Positions 46,138 through 56,169 of a stretch of 64,000 nucleotides of DNA are shown here, piece after piece. The position numbers were made by a program, and so were the translations under genes. Source of the DNA: Zingiber officinale (taxonomy: Eukaryota > Streptophyta > Magnoliopsida > Zingiberales > Zingiberaceae); NCBI RefSeq assembly GCF_018446385.1, contig NC_056005.1, forward strand, positions 95,959,171 to 96,023,170. Reading direction: 5' to 3'. The notes under the pieces were generated by a model. That model saw only the letters and a program-made list of their open reading frames with translations, was not told the DNA's origin and searched no databases. Numbering within the stretch: the first letter of the stretch is position 1; the number at the start of each line of letters is the position of its first letter.

Positions 46138-46692
46138 ATGGACTATATTCCGTTCGAATACAATTCCGAGGATGTGGAATATTCTGGCGAATACCTCGAG
46201 TTCGCGGATGAACCTGAGATGCTGGAATACTTCGACGCGGGATCTCCGGAACACGGTGAGTTTGGAGAGGAAGATCTCGAGGAAATCGAGGAAGGGAATT
46301 CGGATGATAATGAAGAAGAAGATGCAGAAATTATGGAGTATTATGAAGAAGAGAACGAGTTTCCTGAGATGGTCGAGGATGAAATTGACCTTGCTGAATA
46401 CATGGAAATGGGCTTCAACCCCAACGATATAATAGACTTCGAGTGGGGACTGAACAACCTCGAGGAGGAACTAGACGAAGACCCGATGGAACTGGACGAA
46501 CCTGTTGAAGAAGACGAGGGAATGGATGAAGAGACAATAATCGACCCGGAAGAGGCATCGGAGATTCAACCTCCGATAATGCCTGATCCACCCCAGGATA
46601 GTCTGGGCAAGTCGATACAAGTTGGGTTGATAATGACTACTGCTCTCATGTCCTTTATGGCAGGAGTAGTCGCAACCTACCTGACCTTTTAA
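46138..46692 (+). CDS. Acidic protein with C-terminal membrane anchor, copy 3
   Basis: 184 residues, intact, starting MDYIPFEYNSEDVEYSGEYLEF. It lies 270 bases after the primer site and 238 bases before the gag ATG, in a different reading frame, so it is the first ORF on the genomic RNA. It is almost all Asp, Glu, Tyr, Met and Pro before a C-terminal hydrophobic helix of about 21 residues. Tail anchoring would place the acidic part in the cytosol. It might mask or bind the basic Gag N-terminus or RNA-binding knuckles, or hold particles at a membrane; this is inference only. I know of no plant retrotransposon family defined by such an ORF. Confidence 0.74.
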   Translation: MDYIPFEYNSEDVEYSGEYLEFADEPEMLEYFDAGSPEHGEFGEEDLEEIEEGNSDDNEEEDAEIMEYYEEENEFPEMVEDEIDLAEYMEMGFNPNDIIDFEWGLNNLEEELDEDPMELDEPVEEDEGMDEETIIDPEEASEIQPPIMPDPPQDSLGKSIQVGLIMTTALMSFMAGVVATYLTF

Positions 46693-46930
46693 GAGAAGAA
46701 GTTATGTAATAAAAGCTTTTGATGAATAAAAAGAGTAGAAATGGTATCAATTTAAGTATAAGAATGATATTACCATCGGCTAGATCTTGACGTGTAAGAA
46801 TGATAAGGTAATCAAAAGATGATATGACAACCTAAGAAAGAATACCTCAACATGGCATGAAACCTAGACATGATATGTTAGGATATTCATGCATAAGTGA
46901 TAACTTAGGCTAATCTTGTTATCATTAGAT

Positions 46931-48130
46931 ATGGCTAGAAGACGAAATGCCAGAACAGAGGAGACCGTACCTCCACCTGATTGGGCACAAGTGGTTACTG
47001 AGCTACAACGACAGCTTACGGAACAGCAACAGATGATTGCTGCCATGATAAATCAACAAGGGAATCCTGCTACCCCAAATCAGAACAATACGCCAAACAT
47101 ACCAATAGTTGAACCGGAGCCAGTAGCAGCACCGGTACCGCCAGTGAATCTGGCACCGGTAGTTCGTCAAGAAGCGTATCTAATCCAGTGGCAAAGACTG
47201 AGGCCGGAGAAATTCTCTGGTAATTGTGAAGCATGGGACGCACAAGCTTGGTTTAAGACGATGGAGAGCATGATAGAACTATTGGACTGGCCTGAGCAGG
47301 AAAAGGTAAAATGCGTATCATTCTGTCTCACGGGAGACGCCCGAATGTGGTGGGACAGAGTGAAAGTGAAGAGACCAGTAAACCAAATGAGTTGGGCGGA
47401 TTTTGAGACGGAATTCTTCGAAGAATTCTTCCACACTCGGGTGACAAGTAGGCACTATGATGAATTCACTGAATTTCGGCAAGGTGACCTAACGGTGGAA
47501 GAAGCGATAAAAAGATTCAACCGCCTGGCGCGACTATGCCCGGAATTAGTTAGGACGGAAGGAGAAAGGGTCAGGCTTATGCTAAAGATGCTCAGACCCG
47601 AGATAGCACTTAATGTGGCCGGCGGAGTTAACAGACCGCGGACCACAGAGGAGTTAATTAGCAGTGCCCTGAATACTGAACACTACCTGAAGGCACTAGG
47701 AAAGGACAAGAAGCAAGCTCAGATGGAAGAACTGGAAAATGTTAAGGCCAACTGGAAAGGGAACCACGGCGGAAAGGGAAAACGACGGAATGACACTGAG
47801 ATTGGTCCGTCCAACAAGCAGCTCAAGTTTTCTCAGTGCAATACATGTGGGAAGAAACATCCAGGGACATGTCGTACGGGCACTAATAGGTGCTACAACT
47901 GTGGGATAGAGGGTCATAAAGCAAAAGACTGTCGTAAGGGCAAAATTAAATGCTACGACTGTGGACTGGAAGGACATCTATCTAGAGACTGCCCTACCAA
48001 AACTAAAGCACCACAGTATGTTCCGAATCAAGGCGGTCCCGCAAGGTTACACCAACTGCAGACTTCTATTGAGGGACCTTCAATAAGTCAAGGGAGATTA
48101 GAAGCTCCACCAACGTCTAAGGGAATCTAA
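46931..48130 (+). CDS. Gag protein of a gag-only retrotransposon (+ copy 2)
   Basis: 399 residues from the first ATG, intact, same architecture as 28977-30176: basic N-terminus (MARRR), glutamine- and proline-rich linker, capsid domain, three CCHC-type knuckles (first one shortened). The stop is followed within about 30 bases by CTAAGTTCGGGGACGAAC and the polypurine tract AAGTAGGGGAGAT before the 3' LTR. In full chromoviruses that motif lies just before the 3' LTR, after pol, so pol was cleanly lost. The layout matches the class called TR-GAG elements. Gag would have to be reached by reinitiation, leaky scanning or splicing past the acidic ORF. Confidence 0.9.
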   Translation: MARRRNARTEETVPPPDWAQVVTELQRQLTEQQQMIAAMINQQGNPATPNQNNTPNIPIVEPEPVAAPVPPVNLAPVVRQEAYLIQWQRLRPEKFSGNCEAWDAQAWFKTMESMIELLDWPEQEKVKCVSFCLTGDARMWWDRVKVKRPVNQMSWADFETEFFEEFFHTRVTSRHYDEFTEFRQGDLTVEEAIKRFNRLARLCPELVRTEGERVRLMLKMLRPEIALNVAGGVNRPRTTEELISSALNTEHYLKALGKDKKQAQMEELENVKANWKGNHGGKGKRRNDTEIGPSNKQLKFSQCNTCGKKHPGTCRTGTNRCYNCGIEGHKAKDCRKGKIKCYDCGLEGHLSRDCPTKTKAPQYVPNQGGPARLHQLQTSIEGPSISQGRLEAPPTSKGI

Positions 48131-48170
48131 GCAGAAATTGTCATTCTAAGTTCGGGGACGAACTTTCAAT

Positions 48171-48183
48171 AAGTAGGGGAGAT
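48171..48183 (+). other. Polypurine tract, + copy 2
   Basis: AAGTAGGGGAGAT directly before TGTAACACCCC. The same tract precedes the LTR at 43363 and, on the - strand, the LTR ending at 28923. Confidence 0.85.
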
Positions 48184-48471
48184 TGTAACACCCCTAGAAA
48201 GCCTAGATAAGAAAATAAGGGTAATAAGAGTACGAATGAAAAGAAGATGTAAATATTCTATATTAAGATGGATTTAGATGATTAAAACTTTATGAAAGAA
48301 AAATAAAGTTGAGAATATAATCATCTATGCATGATTTAAAATGTATGGAATTAATGTAGACAAAAGGAAGAAATATGAGATAATATGTACATGTATGAAA
48401 TATTTATGCATAATGCATAATATGGAAATATACGAATTATTATGTACAAAAGAAAATAAAATGTTAGAAGA

Positions 48472-48690
48472 GAGATTGAACCTTGGACCTCTTGTAAGGA
48501 ACATGTATAGGATACCAAAGGGGATAGGAGAATTATTGATAAGGAGAGAAAGGATTAAGTAGTTAAGAATAAGAAAGGATTCTTTTTACTTAAAAGAAAA
48601 AGGAAGTAAAAAGAAATAAAAATATACATAACCAAGTTTTGAACCTTGGTTCTCTTGTGGATGCATGCATGTATTAACCAAGTGGGATAG
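48472..48690 (-). other. Pair of degenerate tRNA-like modules in LTR-B
   Basis: Two related segments (48472-48533 and 48635-48690) each read TTGAACCTTGG...CTCTTGT...CCAA...GGGATAGGAG on the + strand. On the - strand each has a B box one mismatch from consensus (GGTTCAATCTC, GGTTCAAAACT) and a weak A box (TATCCCACTTGG in the second). Their likeness to each other points to a tandem duplication, parallel to the pair in LTR-A. The same pair occurs in the other LTR-B copies that retain U3. Confidence 0.5.
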
Positions 48691-48864
48691 GAGAGAATAT
48701 TGTAAGAGGAGAGATAGGAATTTTAATTAAAGGAGAAAAAAAAGAGAGATTAAGGGAAAGAAAAGAGAGAACTCAAGAGGCATATCTCTAGAATATTCTT
48801 GTCATTTAAGGGGAGAAATGAATAGGGAGGATGAATCAAGTCAAGTTCCCTCCCCTCCTTTTAG

Positions 48865-48872
48865 TATAAATA
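48865..48872 (+). promoter_or_regulatory. TATA box of LTR-B
   Basis: TATAAATA followed by GGCATGGAGGGG. It is identical in all LTR-B copies (27267, 28238 on -, 38917 on -, 39487, 44052). Transcription should start about 30 bases on, at the TCTCC-rich stretch. Confidence 0.7.
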
Positions 48873-49190
48873 GGCATGGAGGGGGGCTTCAACTTCATCC
48901 TCAACCCACTCATCCTCCTCTCCTCCCTTTGTGCCGAGACCTCCCTCTCCCTCTCTTTTCTTCTTGTTGCCGAGCAACACAAGAGGAAGGAAGCTCCTCT
49001 TCCTTCTCACTCCCTCCCTCTTCTTTCTTTCTTGTTGTTGCCGAGCAACACAAAGAGGAAGAGGTCTCTTCTCCCTCCCCTCTCCACCAAAAGACCTAGC
49101 CACTCCTCTCCTCCATTGGTGCCGAGCAAACAAGCAAGGAAGAAAGGTCCCCAAGCAAGTTCTCAAACCTAGGAAACTTAAGTGAAGAAG

Positions 49191-50967
49191 GTAAGCTTCC
49201 CCTCACCTGTGGTACAAGGCTTTTTATATATTTTTCAGATTTTATGAGGATTTTAAAACCTAGAAACAAGTTTGAGAAAATTCGGTTAAGAAAAGCCTTC
49301 GAAATCTAGTAAGGTTTAACTAAATCTACACTACATGATAGATTTTCTATGCCATGGAAAAGGGATCTTCTTCATGTTTTTACACCTATATGATGCTTGA
49401 TCAAAGGAGTACTTAACCCTAGAATTTCGGCCAAAAATATTTTTAAGAGGCTAGGGAAATTATTGTTTTACCCAACTAGTACGAGGTCCTCCCTATGAAA
49501 TGTTAAGGATCATGTATTAGTTTTCTTGCTTAGAAGATAATTGAAAATAAAAGAAAACCCACTCCTATATTTCGGCCAAGGAAGGGTTTAGGGTTAGGAA
49601 GACCCTTAAATTTAAATAAACATGCTCATGTGATAGAATACAAAGATCTTAAAAGATTCGTACGTTGAATATTGTTAGAACTTCATGAATTCTTTCTTAG
49701 GGTTTTCGGCCATGATGAAATGGATAGCTTAGAAAAGCTTAAACAAAATGTTAATATGTTCAAGACCTTTGTGGGGTCATGATATGAAAGTTGATTAATG
49801 CTCTCATGTTTAATTGGAATGAAGAAAATGAGTACATGATATAAGACAAGTAAGATCACAAGAGTCCTAGCTTATTTATGATCCAATTTTATGTATGATA
49901 TTCTTAGTAACTTTTTCCATGATATTTACTTAAGCTTTCCATGCTTTAAGTCACTTAAGAGACCTAGCTTAAGGACTAGTAGGTTTCGGCCATGAAGGAA
50001 ATAAAAGAAAAAGGGAAAGAAACTTAGGATATGCTATGAAATTATGTTATATGCCATGATATGTGATAGCATAGGAAATGTTATACATAATGAGAAAAGA
50101 ATGAAATTTATGTTATGTAAATGCCATGATATGTGATAGCATAGGAAATGCTATACATAATGAAGAAATGCTATGTTATGTAATATGCCATGATATGTGA
50201 TAGCATAGGAAATGCTATACATAATGAAGAAATGCTATGTTATGTAATATGCCATGATATGTGATAGCATAAGGAAATGCTATACATAATGAAGAAATAA
50301 AACTATGTTATGTAATATACCATGATATGTGATAGCATAAGGAAATGCTATACATAATGAAGGAATGAAATTATATTATGTAATATGCCATGATATGTGA
50401 TAGCATAAGGAAATGCTATACATAATGAAAAGAAACGAAAAAGGAAATGCATGAAAGATTGTTAAGGACATGATATGATAGTTATGCATGATATGTTATT
50501 TTGTATGGTTTGTACCAAGGGTGGGCTCCGTAAACGCCCCGGGGTCGATGGAATAAGACTCGGGCCTCGTCAGTAATGGGCTTCTGAATGCCCTAGGTCG
50601 ATGGAGTAAGACTCGGGCCTAGTATGTATGTATGGTAGGGTTCAAGACTTGCTACCTTGGACCTACTTAAGAAGCGTGCGCATGATGTATGTGGTACAAA
50701 CCGGGATCCCCTCAATGATGATATTAATTTCAAGTATTTATAAGTATAAGTTTTCAAATTCATGATGCATTGCCTACATATGTGCTTTAAATTACCTGAT
50801 GATTAGATATAATGCCATGTGATATTATGATATGAATATGATACTCTTGTATGTTATATGCTTATGATACTACGCATGATATTAATATACGATGATTCGG
50901 TTTTAGTGAGTAGGAAAGAAACTTACTGAGCCATGAGTGCTCATAGCTTACTTTCCTTGTACCGCAG
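49191..50967 (+). other. Predicted leader intron in LTR-B
   Basis: Donor AAG/GTAAGCTTCCCCTCACCTGTGG, acceptor TACTTTCCTTGTACCGCAG/ATAAAG, 1777 nt. The splice sites are the same in the two other + copies while length varies (962 at 39811-40772, 1207 at 44380-45586). Similar donor and acceptor contexts occur in LTR-A and LTR-C. Confidence 0.5.
50040..50430. repeat. 64-bp minisatellite in LTR-B
   Basis: About six tandem copies of a 64-bp unit built on ATGCCATGATATGTGATAGC and ATAGGAAATGCTATACATAA. Each unit holds a small hairpin (TAGCAT...ATGCTA). Copy number differs in the other LTR-B copies (38200-38440, 39960-40225, 44690-45060), which explains part of the length variation. Confidence 0.9.
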
Positions 50968-52323
50968 ATAAAGAAGCTGGATGAGCTAGAGGAGCAACAG
51001 GAGGAGCAGATAGTGATGTGTGTGGTGGTGGCTCGGCAAAGAACGATCCGGACAAATTAATATGATTAGTTATAGAATCAACATATGCACATTTGAACAA
51101 ATCAGAATATGTGATATTATGCTTAATAAATTAAATTCTTTAAAGTTTTTATTCTTCCGCTGTTATAACTAAAGCATGTACGTAAGTAGTATAAGAACGT
51201 AGCGCCGCCTTTGGTTGGGTAAGAAGGGTGGGGCGTTACACGTGCGACACTTCTCCCCAATCGATCCACTGATCGATTGGGAGGAGGATTGTCGCGGGGA
51301 CTCACCCAATCAATCGGCCGATCGATTGGGCATGAGCCAATCGATCGGCTGATCGATCCAGCTCTTATTTTTGCCAAAAAAACAAGTTCAAAGTCCCCTA
51401 AATAAACATTCGGTCAACCATGACCTGTTGGTATATCATGCATAGCATCCGGTCAATCCCTTTGACCCACTTGGACTTTTCTCCTCGTACCAAGTGTCCG
51501 GTCATCCTTGACCCACTTGGACTTATCTCCACCAGGTGTCCGATCAACCTTGATCCACCTGGATTTTCCGTGCCAAGTATCCGGTCAATCCCTTTGACCT
51601 ACTTGGACTTCCCAACACCAGATGTCTGATCAAACTTGATCCATCTGGATTTCCTGTGCCTGGCTTTACTCACCAGGACTTTCACCTAGCTTCACTCACT
51701 AGGATTTTCCTTCTACCTATCTTCACTTACTATGACTTCTCATTTGCCTGACTTAATTCACCAGGACTTTCCATACTGCCTAGCTTCACTCACTAGGTCT
51801 TTCACCTGGCTTCACCAGGATTTTCTTTCTGCCTAGCTTCACTCACTAGGACTTCTCATTTGCCTGATTTCACTCACCAGGATTTTCCATACTGCCTAGC
51901 TTCACTCACTAGGTCTTTCACCTGGCTTCACTCACCAAGATTTTCCTTATGCCTAGCTTCACTCACTAGGACTTCTCATTTGCCTGGCTTCACTCACCGG
52001 GACTTTCCATACTGCCTAGCTTCACTCACTAGGTCTTTCACCTGGCTTCACTCACCAGGATTTTCCTTCTGCCTAACCTCCCAATTAGGACTTTCACCTT
52101 ACTTCACTCACTGGGATTTTCCAGTCAAGTATCCAGTCAACCTTGACCTACTTGACTCTTCTTCACAATCTCACCACATGAACAATTGCACCTGCAATCT
52201 CCATGTCTTGTCTCCATGTATTGTCAAACATCGAAACCCAAACATCAAGACTCGAGCTTGAACCAATTCAAGCTTAGTCAACCAGGTCAACCTTGACCTA
52301 GGGAATATTGCATCAACAATATT

Positions 52324-52391
52324 TAGAGAAATACCTCCTCTAAATATTTCTCATTGTGGATGTCTTATGAGGACAATGCCTCTATTTATAA
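52324..52391. other. Short foldback remnant beside the solo LTR
   Basis: Joined across the solo LTR, 25829-25862 and 52324-52360 form an inverted repeat (CACAATAAGGAATATTTGAAATGAGG against CCTCCTCTAAATATTTCTCATTGTG), that is a miniature element of about 70 bases which the LTR split. Before it, 25637-25828 has TTA repeats and nothing else recognisable. Confidence 0.5.
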
Positions 52392-52825
52392 GAGCATCTC
52401 CAATGGGAGATATTTGGAGGGGATATTTCTCCAAATATCCCCTCCTCCTCTCAAATATCCCCTATTATGGGGAATATTTGAGGGCTGATTGGAAATCACC
52501 GGGCACAAAAATGATGGTGTCATTATTTTTGATTTCTTTTATTTTTTAAAAAAATTTAATTAAATCTTGTGAGGCCAACCAAAATGGTGGGTGCCATATT
52601 ATTTTTACGTTTGTTTTTTTATTTAATTAAATTGAAAAAAATAAAAATGGAAAACAAATCGAACGTTCGAAAAATAAATGTTCAATTTTTTTAACGTTTG
52701 AAAGAAACGTTTATTTTTTCGAACATTAGGTAACGTTCAATTTCTCCCTATATATACATCATTTCTTTCATCTATTTTCATCACTTCCATACCCCATTGC
52801 CTATTAAATGTAAGTTAATTAAATG

Positions 52826-53215
52826 GTCGTGAGCCCATAAATATTTGGTTGGTGAGATATTTGATTGTGAAATTAAGGATATTTTAAAGTGAATATTTGA
52901 TGGGTGGGACCCATCAATATTTGATTGGTGAAATATTTCATTGTGAAAGTTGAGATATTTGAATAGTATGATATTTGAAGAATGCTATGGAAGTGAGGGC
53001 CACAAATACTTAAGAGAAAGATCCCTAGCCATTGTTGATGCTCTAATGGTTAAGAATATTTCTCCCAAATATTTATGGTCCCCACTTTCACATCACTCTT
53101 CAAATATCCTACTATTCAAATATCTCAAATTTCACAATGAAATATCTCACCAATCAAATATTTATGGGTCTCACCCATCAAATATCTCACCAATTAAATA
53201 TTTATGGGCCTTGCA
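52826..53215. repeat. Foldback (miniature inverted-repeat) element nested in the Harbinger element
   Basis: Arms of about 170 bases (from GCCCATAAATATTTGG to ...AAATATTTATGGGC) pair around a short centre near 53030 that holds ATTGTTGATGCTCTAATGG, which looks like another Harbinger-type terminal repeat. Many GAGATATTTGA words recur. Non-coding. Confidence 0.75.
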
Positions 53216-53499
53216 ACTATTTTATTAACTTATATCTAATTTTTCATTTAAATAAAACTAATATATATTTTTAATATATTTCGTCTACCATTTATCCATA
53301 AATAATTTTTACTTAATATTTATCTATATATTTGGACAATTATTCAATATAATTACTTTAATATTAATATTTTATTTAAACATAAACAATACAATATTGA
53401 ACGTACACCTTTTTAAAAAAACTACAACATACAGAGTTCAAATATTTCACAAATTTGAAATTGAATAATTAAATATTTCATATATGATAAATTAGTTAT

Positions 53500-54760
53500 T
53501 TACGCATTATGATAACATGTTTCCCACGTATATTGAACCAAATCATGATAAAGCTGATGATGCACTTGAATATCACGTAACTTGAATTTCTTCAAATGCA
53601 TTTAGCAAATTTATTAGTTGAGCCATAATTCGCTATGATAGTATCTTGTTCCTCACGATGGCAAATCGAGATTACATAACCTTCATCTTCCACAATCATG
53701 TTGTGTAAAATAATATATGTATACACGATTTCTTTACATTTATCCATAAACCAATGTCGTTCTAAACTTCTTATAATTGCCCAACAAGCTTAAAGTACCT
53801 CAAATGCCCGCTCGACATATTTTCTTGCAACATCTTGTCTTTCCTTAAATTTTATTCTTTTCGGATCCTGAGAGCAGGAAAAACTCTAGACAAAAGTGGT
53901 TCATTCCGGATATATATCATTTGTTAGGTAGTATCCTTTTGTATATTGTGTACTATTCACAATAAAGCTAACTTTTAGTGCATTTTCTTTCAAGACATCA
54001 TTAAAAATAAGTGATTCATTAAGCACATTGATGTCATTGCAAGATTCAACAACTCCAAAAAAATGCATATGTCATATTCATAAATCGACATATGCGACTA
54101 CTTCAAGCATAATTGTTGGATAGACATGATTACCTTGTGTGTATTGTGCCCTCCACGCGATTAGATAATTTTTCCAAGTCTAATGCATGCAATCAAGATT
54201 TCCTAACATTCCAAGGAAACCATGCTTTTATTCATGTATTTCAAGTAAACGAGTGATGTCAGTTGCATTGGATTTTCTTAAGTACTCATCTCTATATATT
54301 TGTATCATACATTGGCAAAAGTTGGACAAGCATTAGAGGACAATTATTTCACCCATTCACAAGTACTCATCAAATTGGTCAGCGGAACCTTCATAAGCCA
54401 GTTGACGGATAACCGCTGTGTATTTCTTAAGAGGTGACATCTTCCCTCTATTTAAAATATCGACTAGGATATTTTTTAAATCAGTGACTATGCGCAAAAA
54501 TAACTCTTTTCTCATCCGGAATCGTCGTCAAAACATGCCATCAGTATACACTGGCTCAACACAGAAATAATCATTGACAAGTTGAGCGTGTTTAGCTACA
54601 CATTCTCTGTTAATTGTCCTCCTTCTTTGTGTACTCCCATAATAATCTTGCATAAATTTAGCCACTTTAAATTGATTGCACATTGCCATCAAGAATAATG
54701 CTTCACCGGGATTTGATATTGTAGGGTTCGTTGTATCTTCGAGAATATTAGGACGAATTC
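53500..54760 (-). pseudogene. Harbinger-type transposase (PF04827-like), heavily decayed
   Basis: On the - strand one can follow WKNYLIAWRAQYTQGNHVYPTIMLEVVA (about 54170-54090), a block like ESCNDINVLNESLIFNDVLKENALKVSFIVN (about 54050-53955), GYYLTNDIYPE (53930), then DPKRIKFKERQDVARKYVERAFEVL and FMDKCKEIVYTYIILHNMIVEDE (53860-53685). This is the plant transposon protein family. Stops and frameshifts occur about every 100 bases, so it is much older than the element at 21086. Confidence 0.75.
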
Positions 54761-55255
54761 GAGAACTTTATTCATTAGAATTTTCGTCAATATTTGAAGA
54801 GTTGAACAAATTATTAAAATAATGACCGAAATTTTTATCTATTTCTCTTTAAATTTTTGATACGTAATGAGTGTAGAATTGATGAAAATAGATAAAAGGA
54901 ACAATATATATATAGGGGGAAAATGAATGTTGCCCAACGTTCGAAAAAAACAAATGTTGATTAATGTTCTGAAAAAACGAACATTGATTAACGTTCGATT
55001 TTGATTTTTTCCGCCCAAGTTCGATTTTAATTTTATTTTATTTTTTTTATCTTTCAAAAAGTGCAAAACCATTAATTAAATTTTTAAAAAATAAAACATA
55101 AAATATGTTAGCCTACCTTTTGGTGGACCCCACAGTAAAGAAAGTCGTCAAACATAAATTTGTGTCCGGTGATTTTTACAATTAACTCCTCCAATGAGGA
55201 ATATTTGAGAGGGGATGATATTTGGAGAAATATCCCTTATTGAAGATGCTCTAAT

Positions 55256-55600
55256 ATTCTAGTTGAAACTAACTATTTGTTAACGTGACATCGGAGGCGC
55301 CTTAGTTCGGTTGAATTATTATCCGCTTTGCCAGTGTTTAGCTGACCTAGCCGCATTAGAGGCGCTTTGTTCAACAGAGATGCCTTGAGCATGCTAACGT
55401 GAATTCGTGCTCTTATCCGTGCTACAATATCGCTAAGTTCTTGGAAACGCCTTGTGGTGAATGGAGGCGCCTTAAGGATCTTCCGTAGTAGTTGCTCTGT
55501 TGGGCATCCGAGGTGCTTCAAGTCATCTGAGGTGCCTTGAGCCTTCAAAACACACAATGGAGGCGTCTTGAATGGTCAACTGCCAAATAGACCATCTACT
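55256..55600. other. Probable LTR fragment with GGCGCCTT words
   Basis: GAGGCGCCTTAG, GAGGCGCTTTG, GGAGGCGCCTTAAGG and similar words recur about every 50 bases, like the GGGCGCCCCGGA words in the copia-type LTR at 5990-6050. No ends are visible, so this is probably a truncated old LTR. Confidence 0.4.
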
Positions 55601-56169
55601 TCTTCACGCGCGCTACGGTGATTCTCCACCCATCCGAAGTTAAAATTTATCCGAATCCATCATAATGCAAAAGTTTAAAATAATTAAATAAATTAAAATT
55701 AAAATATTGATAATATTTAAATAAATCATTTTTAAACTAAAAAAAAAGAGAGTCAAGTTTGATAATTATTTTAATGATTTAATTTATTTTACATTTGACT
55801 TAATTATGTGGGAGATCCGTACTGTCCCGCGATATAATACTCAATTAAACGAGACAATGAGTGATTAAAAGAGCGATTATAAAGTACAATGAAATAATGT
55901 GGTTTTTGACATACTTGAAGGTGCAAAATGAAATGACTCAACGTAAAAGAAAATGAAAAATATTTTAAAAATGCCCCGAAACCAAAACTAATCTGCCCTA
56001 CTTGCTGTTCTCACACTCGCAGCAAAAGACCGCAAGGAAGAAAGGGAAAATAAAAGGGCGAAAAAAGGCGGTCTCCTCTCTCTCTCTCTGCGTTCGCTAT
56101 CTTCATCTCCTCGCTCTCTAAACCCTCCTCCCTCCTCCTCCTCCTCCTCCTCCTCCCCTGGATCCGAAG
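55600..56169 (+). promoter_or_regulatory. Promoter region and 5' leader of the GIP1-like gene
   Basis: AT-rich until about 55980, then a CT-rich leader (TCTCTCTCTCTC at about 56075-56095) and a (CTC)n tract at 56126-56157 directly before the ATG at 56170. CT-rich leaders are common in plant housekeeping genes. No clear TATA box is seen. Confidence 0.5.

Larger units (their letters stand above)
26586..51240 (+). mobile_element. 24.7-kb composite Ty3/gypsy retroelement with tandem and inverted copies
   Basis: The outer ends are both LTR-B, TGTAACACCCC at 26586 and GGGGCGTTACA at 51240. They are flanked by CGTGC on both sides (26581-26585, 51241-51245), as for one insertion. Inside, from left: LTR-B start (+), LTR-B start (-), gag-only interior (-), LTR-A (-), truncated pol (-), LTR-B end (-), LTR-B (+), gag-only interior (+), LTR-B (+), second gag-only interior (+), LTR-B (+). 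27345-31252 is an almost perfect inverted copy of 45855-49773. Such a structure could arise by recombination between nested or tandem copies, by template switching, or by misassembly. Confidence 0.8.
48184..51240 (+). repeat. LTR-B, full length (3.06 kb), right end of the composite
   Basis: TGTAACACCCC...GGGGCGTTACA, an 11-base inverted end with one mismatch. Order: two tRNA-like modules antisense, TATA box 48865, a leader with direct repeats of TTGCCGAGCAACACAA, donor 49191, 64-bp repeats, acceptor 50967. It is about 570 bases longer than the LTR at 43363, mainly from extra intron sequence at 49350-50035. CGTGC follows as target duplication. Confidence 0.92.
25863..52318. mobile_element. Solo LTR (about 1.8 kb), split by the composite retroelement
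   Basis: 25863-26585 plus 51246-52318 form one repeat that begins TGTTGGGACC and ends ATCAACA. It is flanked by ATATT on both sides (25858-25862 and 52319-52323), a 5-bp target duplication. No internal domain or second LTR is present, so it is a solo LTR left by recombination. Its left part resembles the LTR of the copia-type element at 5534 (ACTTGGTATCCACCTCAAG, AATCCAAGGATC). The right part holds runs of TAGCTTCACTCACTAGG / ACCAGGATTTTCC repeats (51655-52120) and ATCGATCG palindromes. Reading frames through it are repeat by-products. Confidence 0.82.
52392..55252. mobile_element. Second PIF/Harbinger-type element, decayed
   Basis: The left end GAGCATCTCCAATGGGAGATATTTGG and the right end, read inversely, GAGCATCTTCAATAAGGGATATTTC are terminal inverted repeats with TAA on both sides (52389-52391, 55253-55255). 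Inside is a decayed transposase on the - strand and a foldback element at 52826-53215. The repeated AACGTTCGA words at 52660-52735 and 54935-55000 are subterminal inverted repeats. Confidence 0.8.

Noticed and set aside
51860..52261. 133-residue frame with repeated FTHRDFPYCLASLTRS
   Set aside because: It is a direct translation of tandem repeats in the solo LTR.
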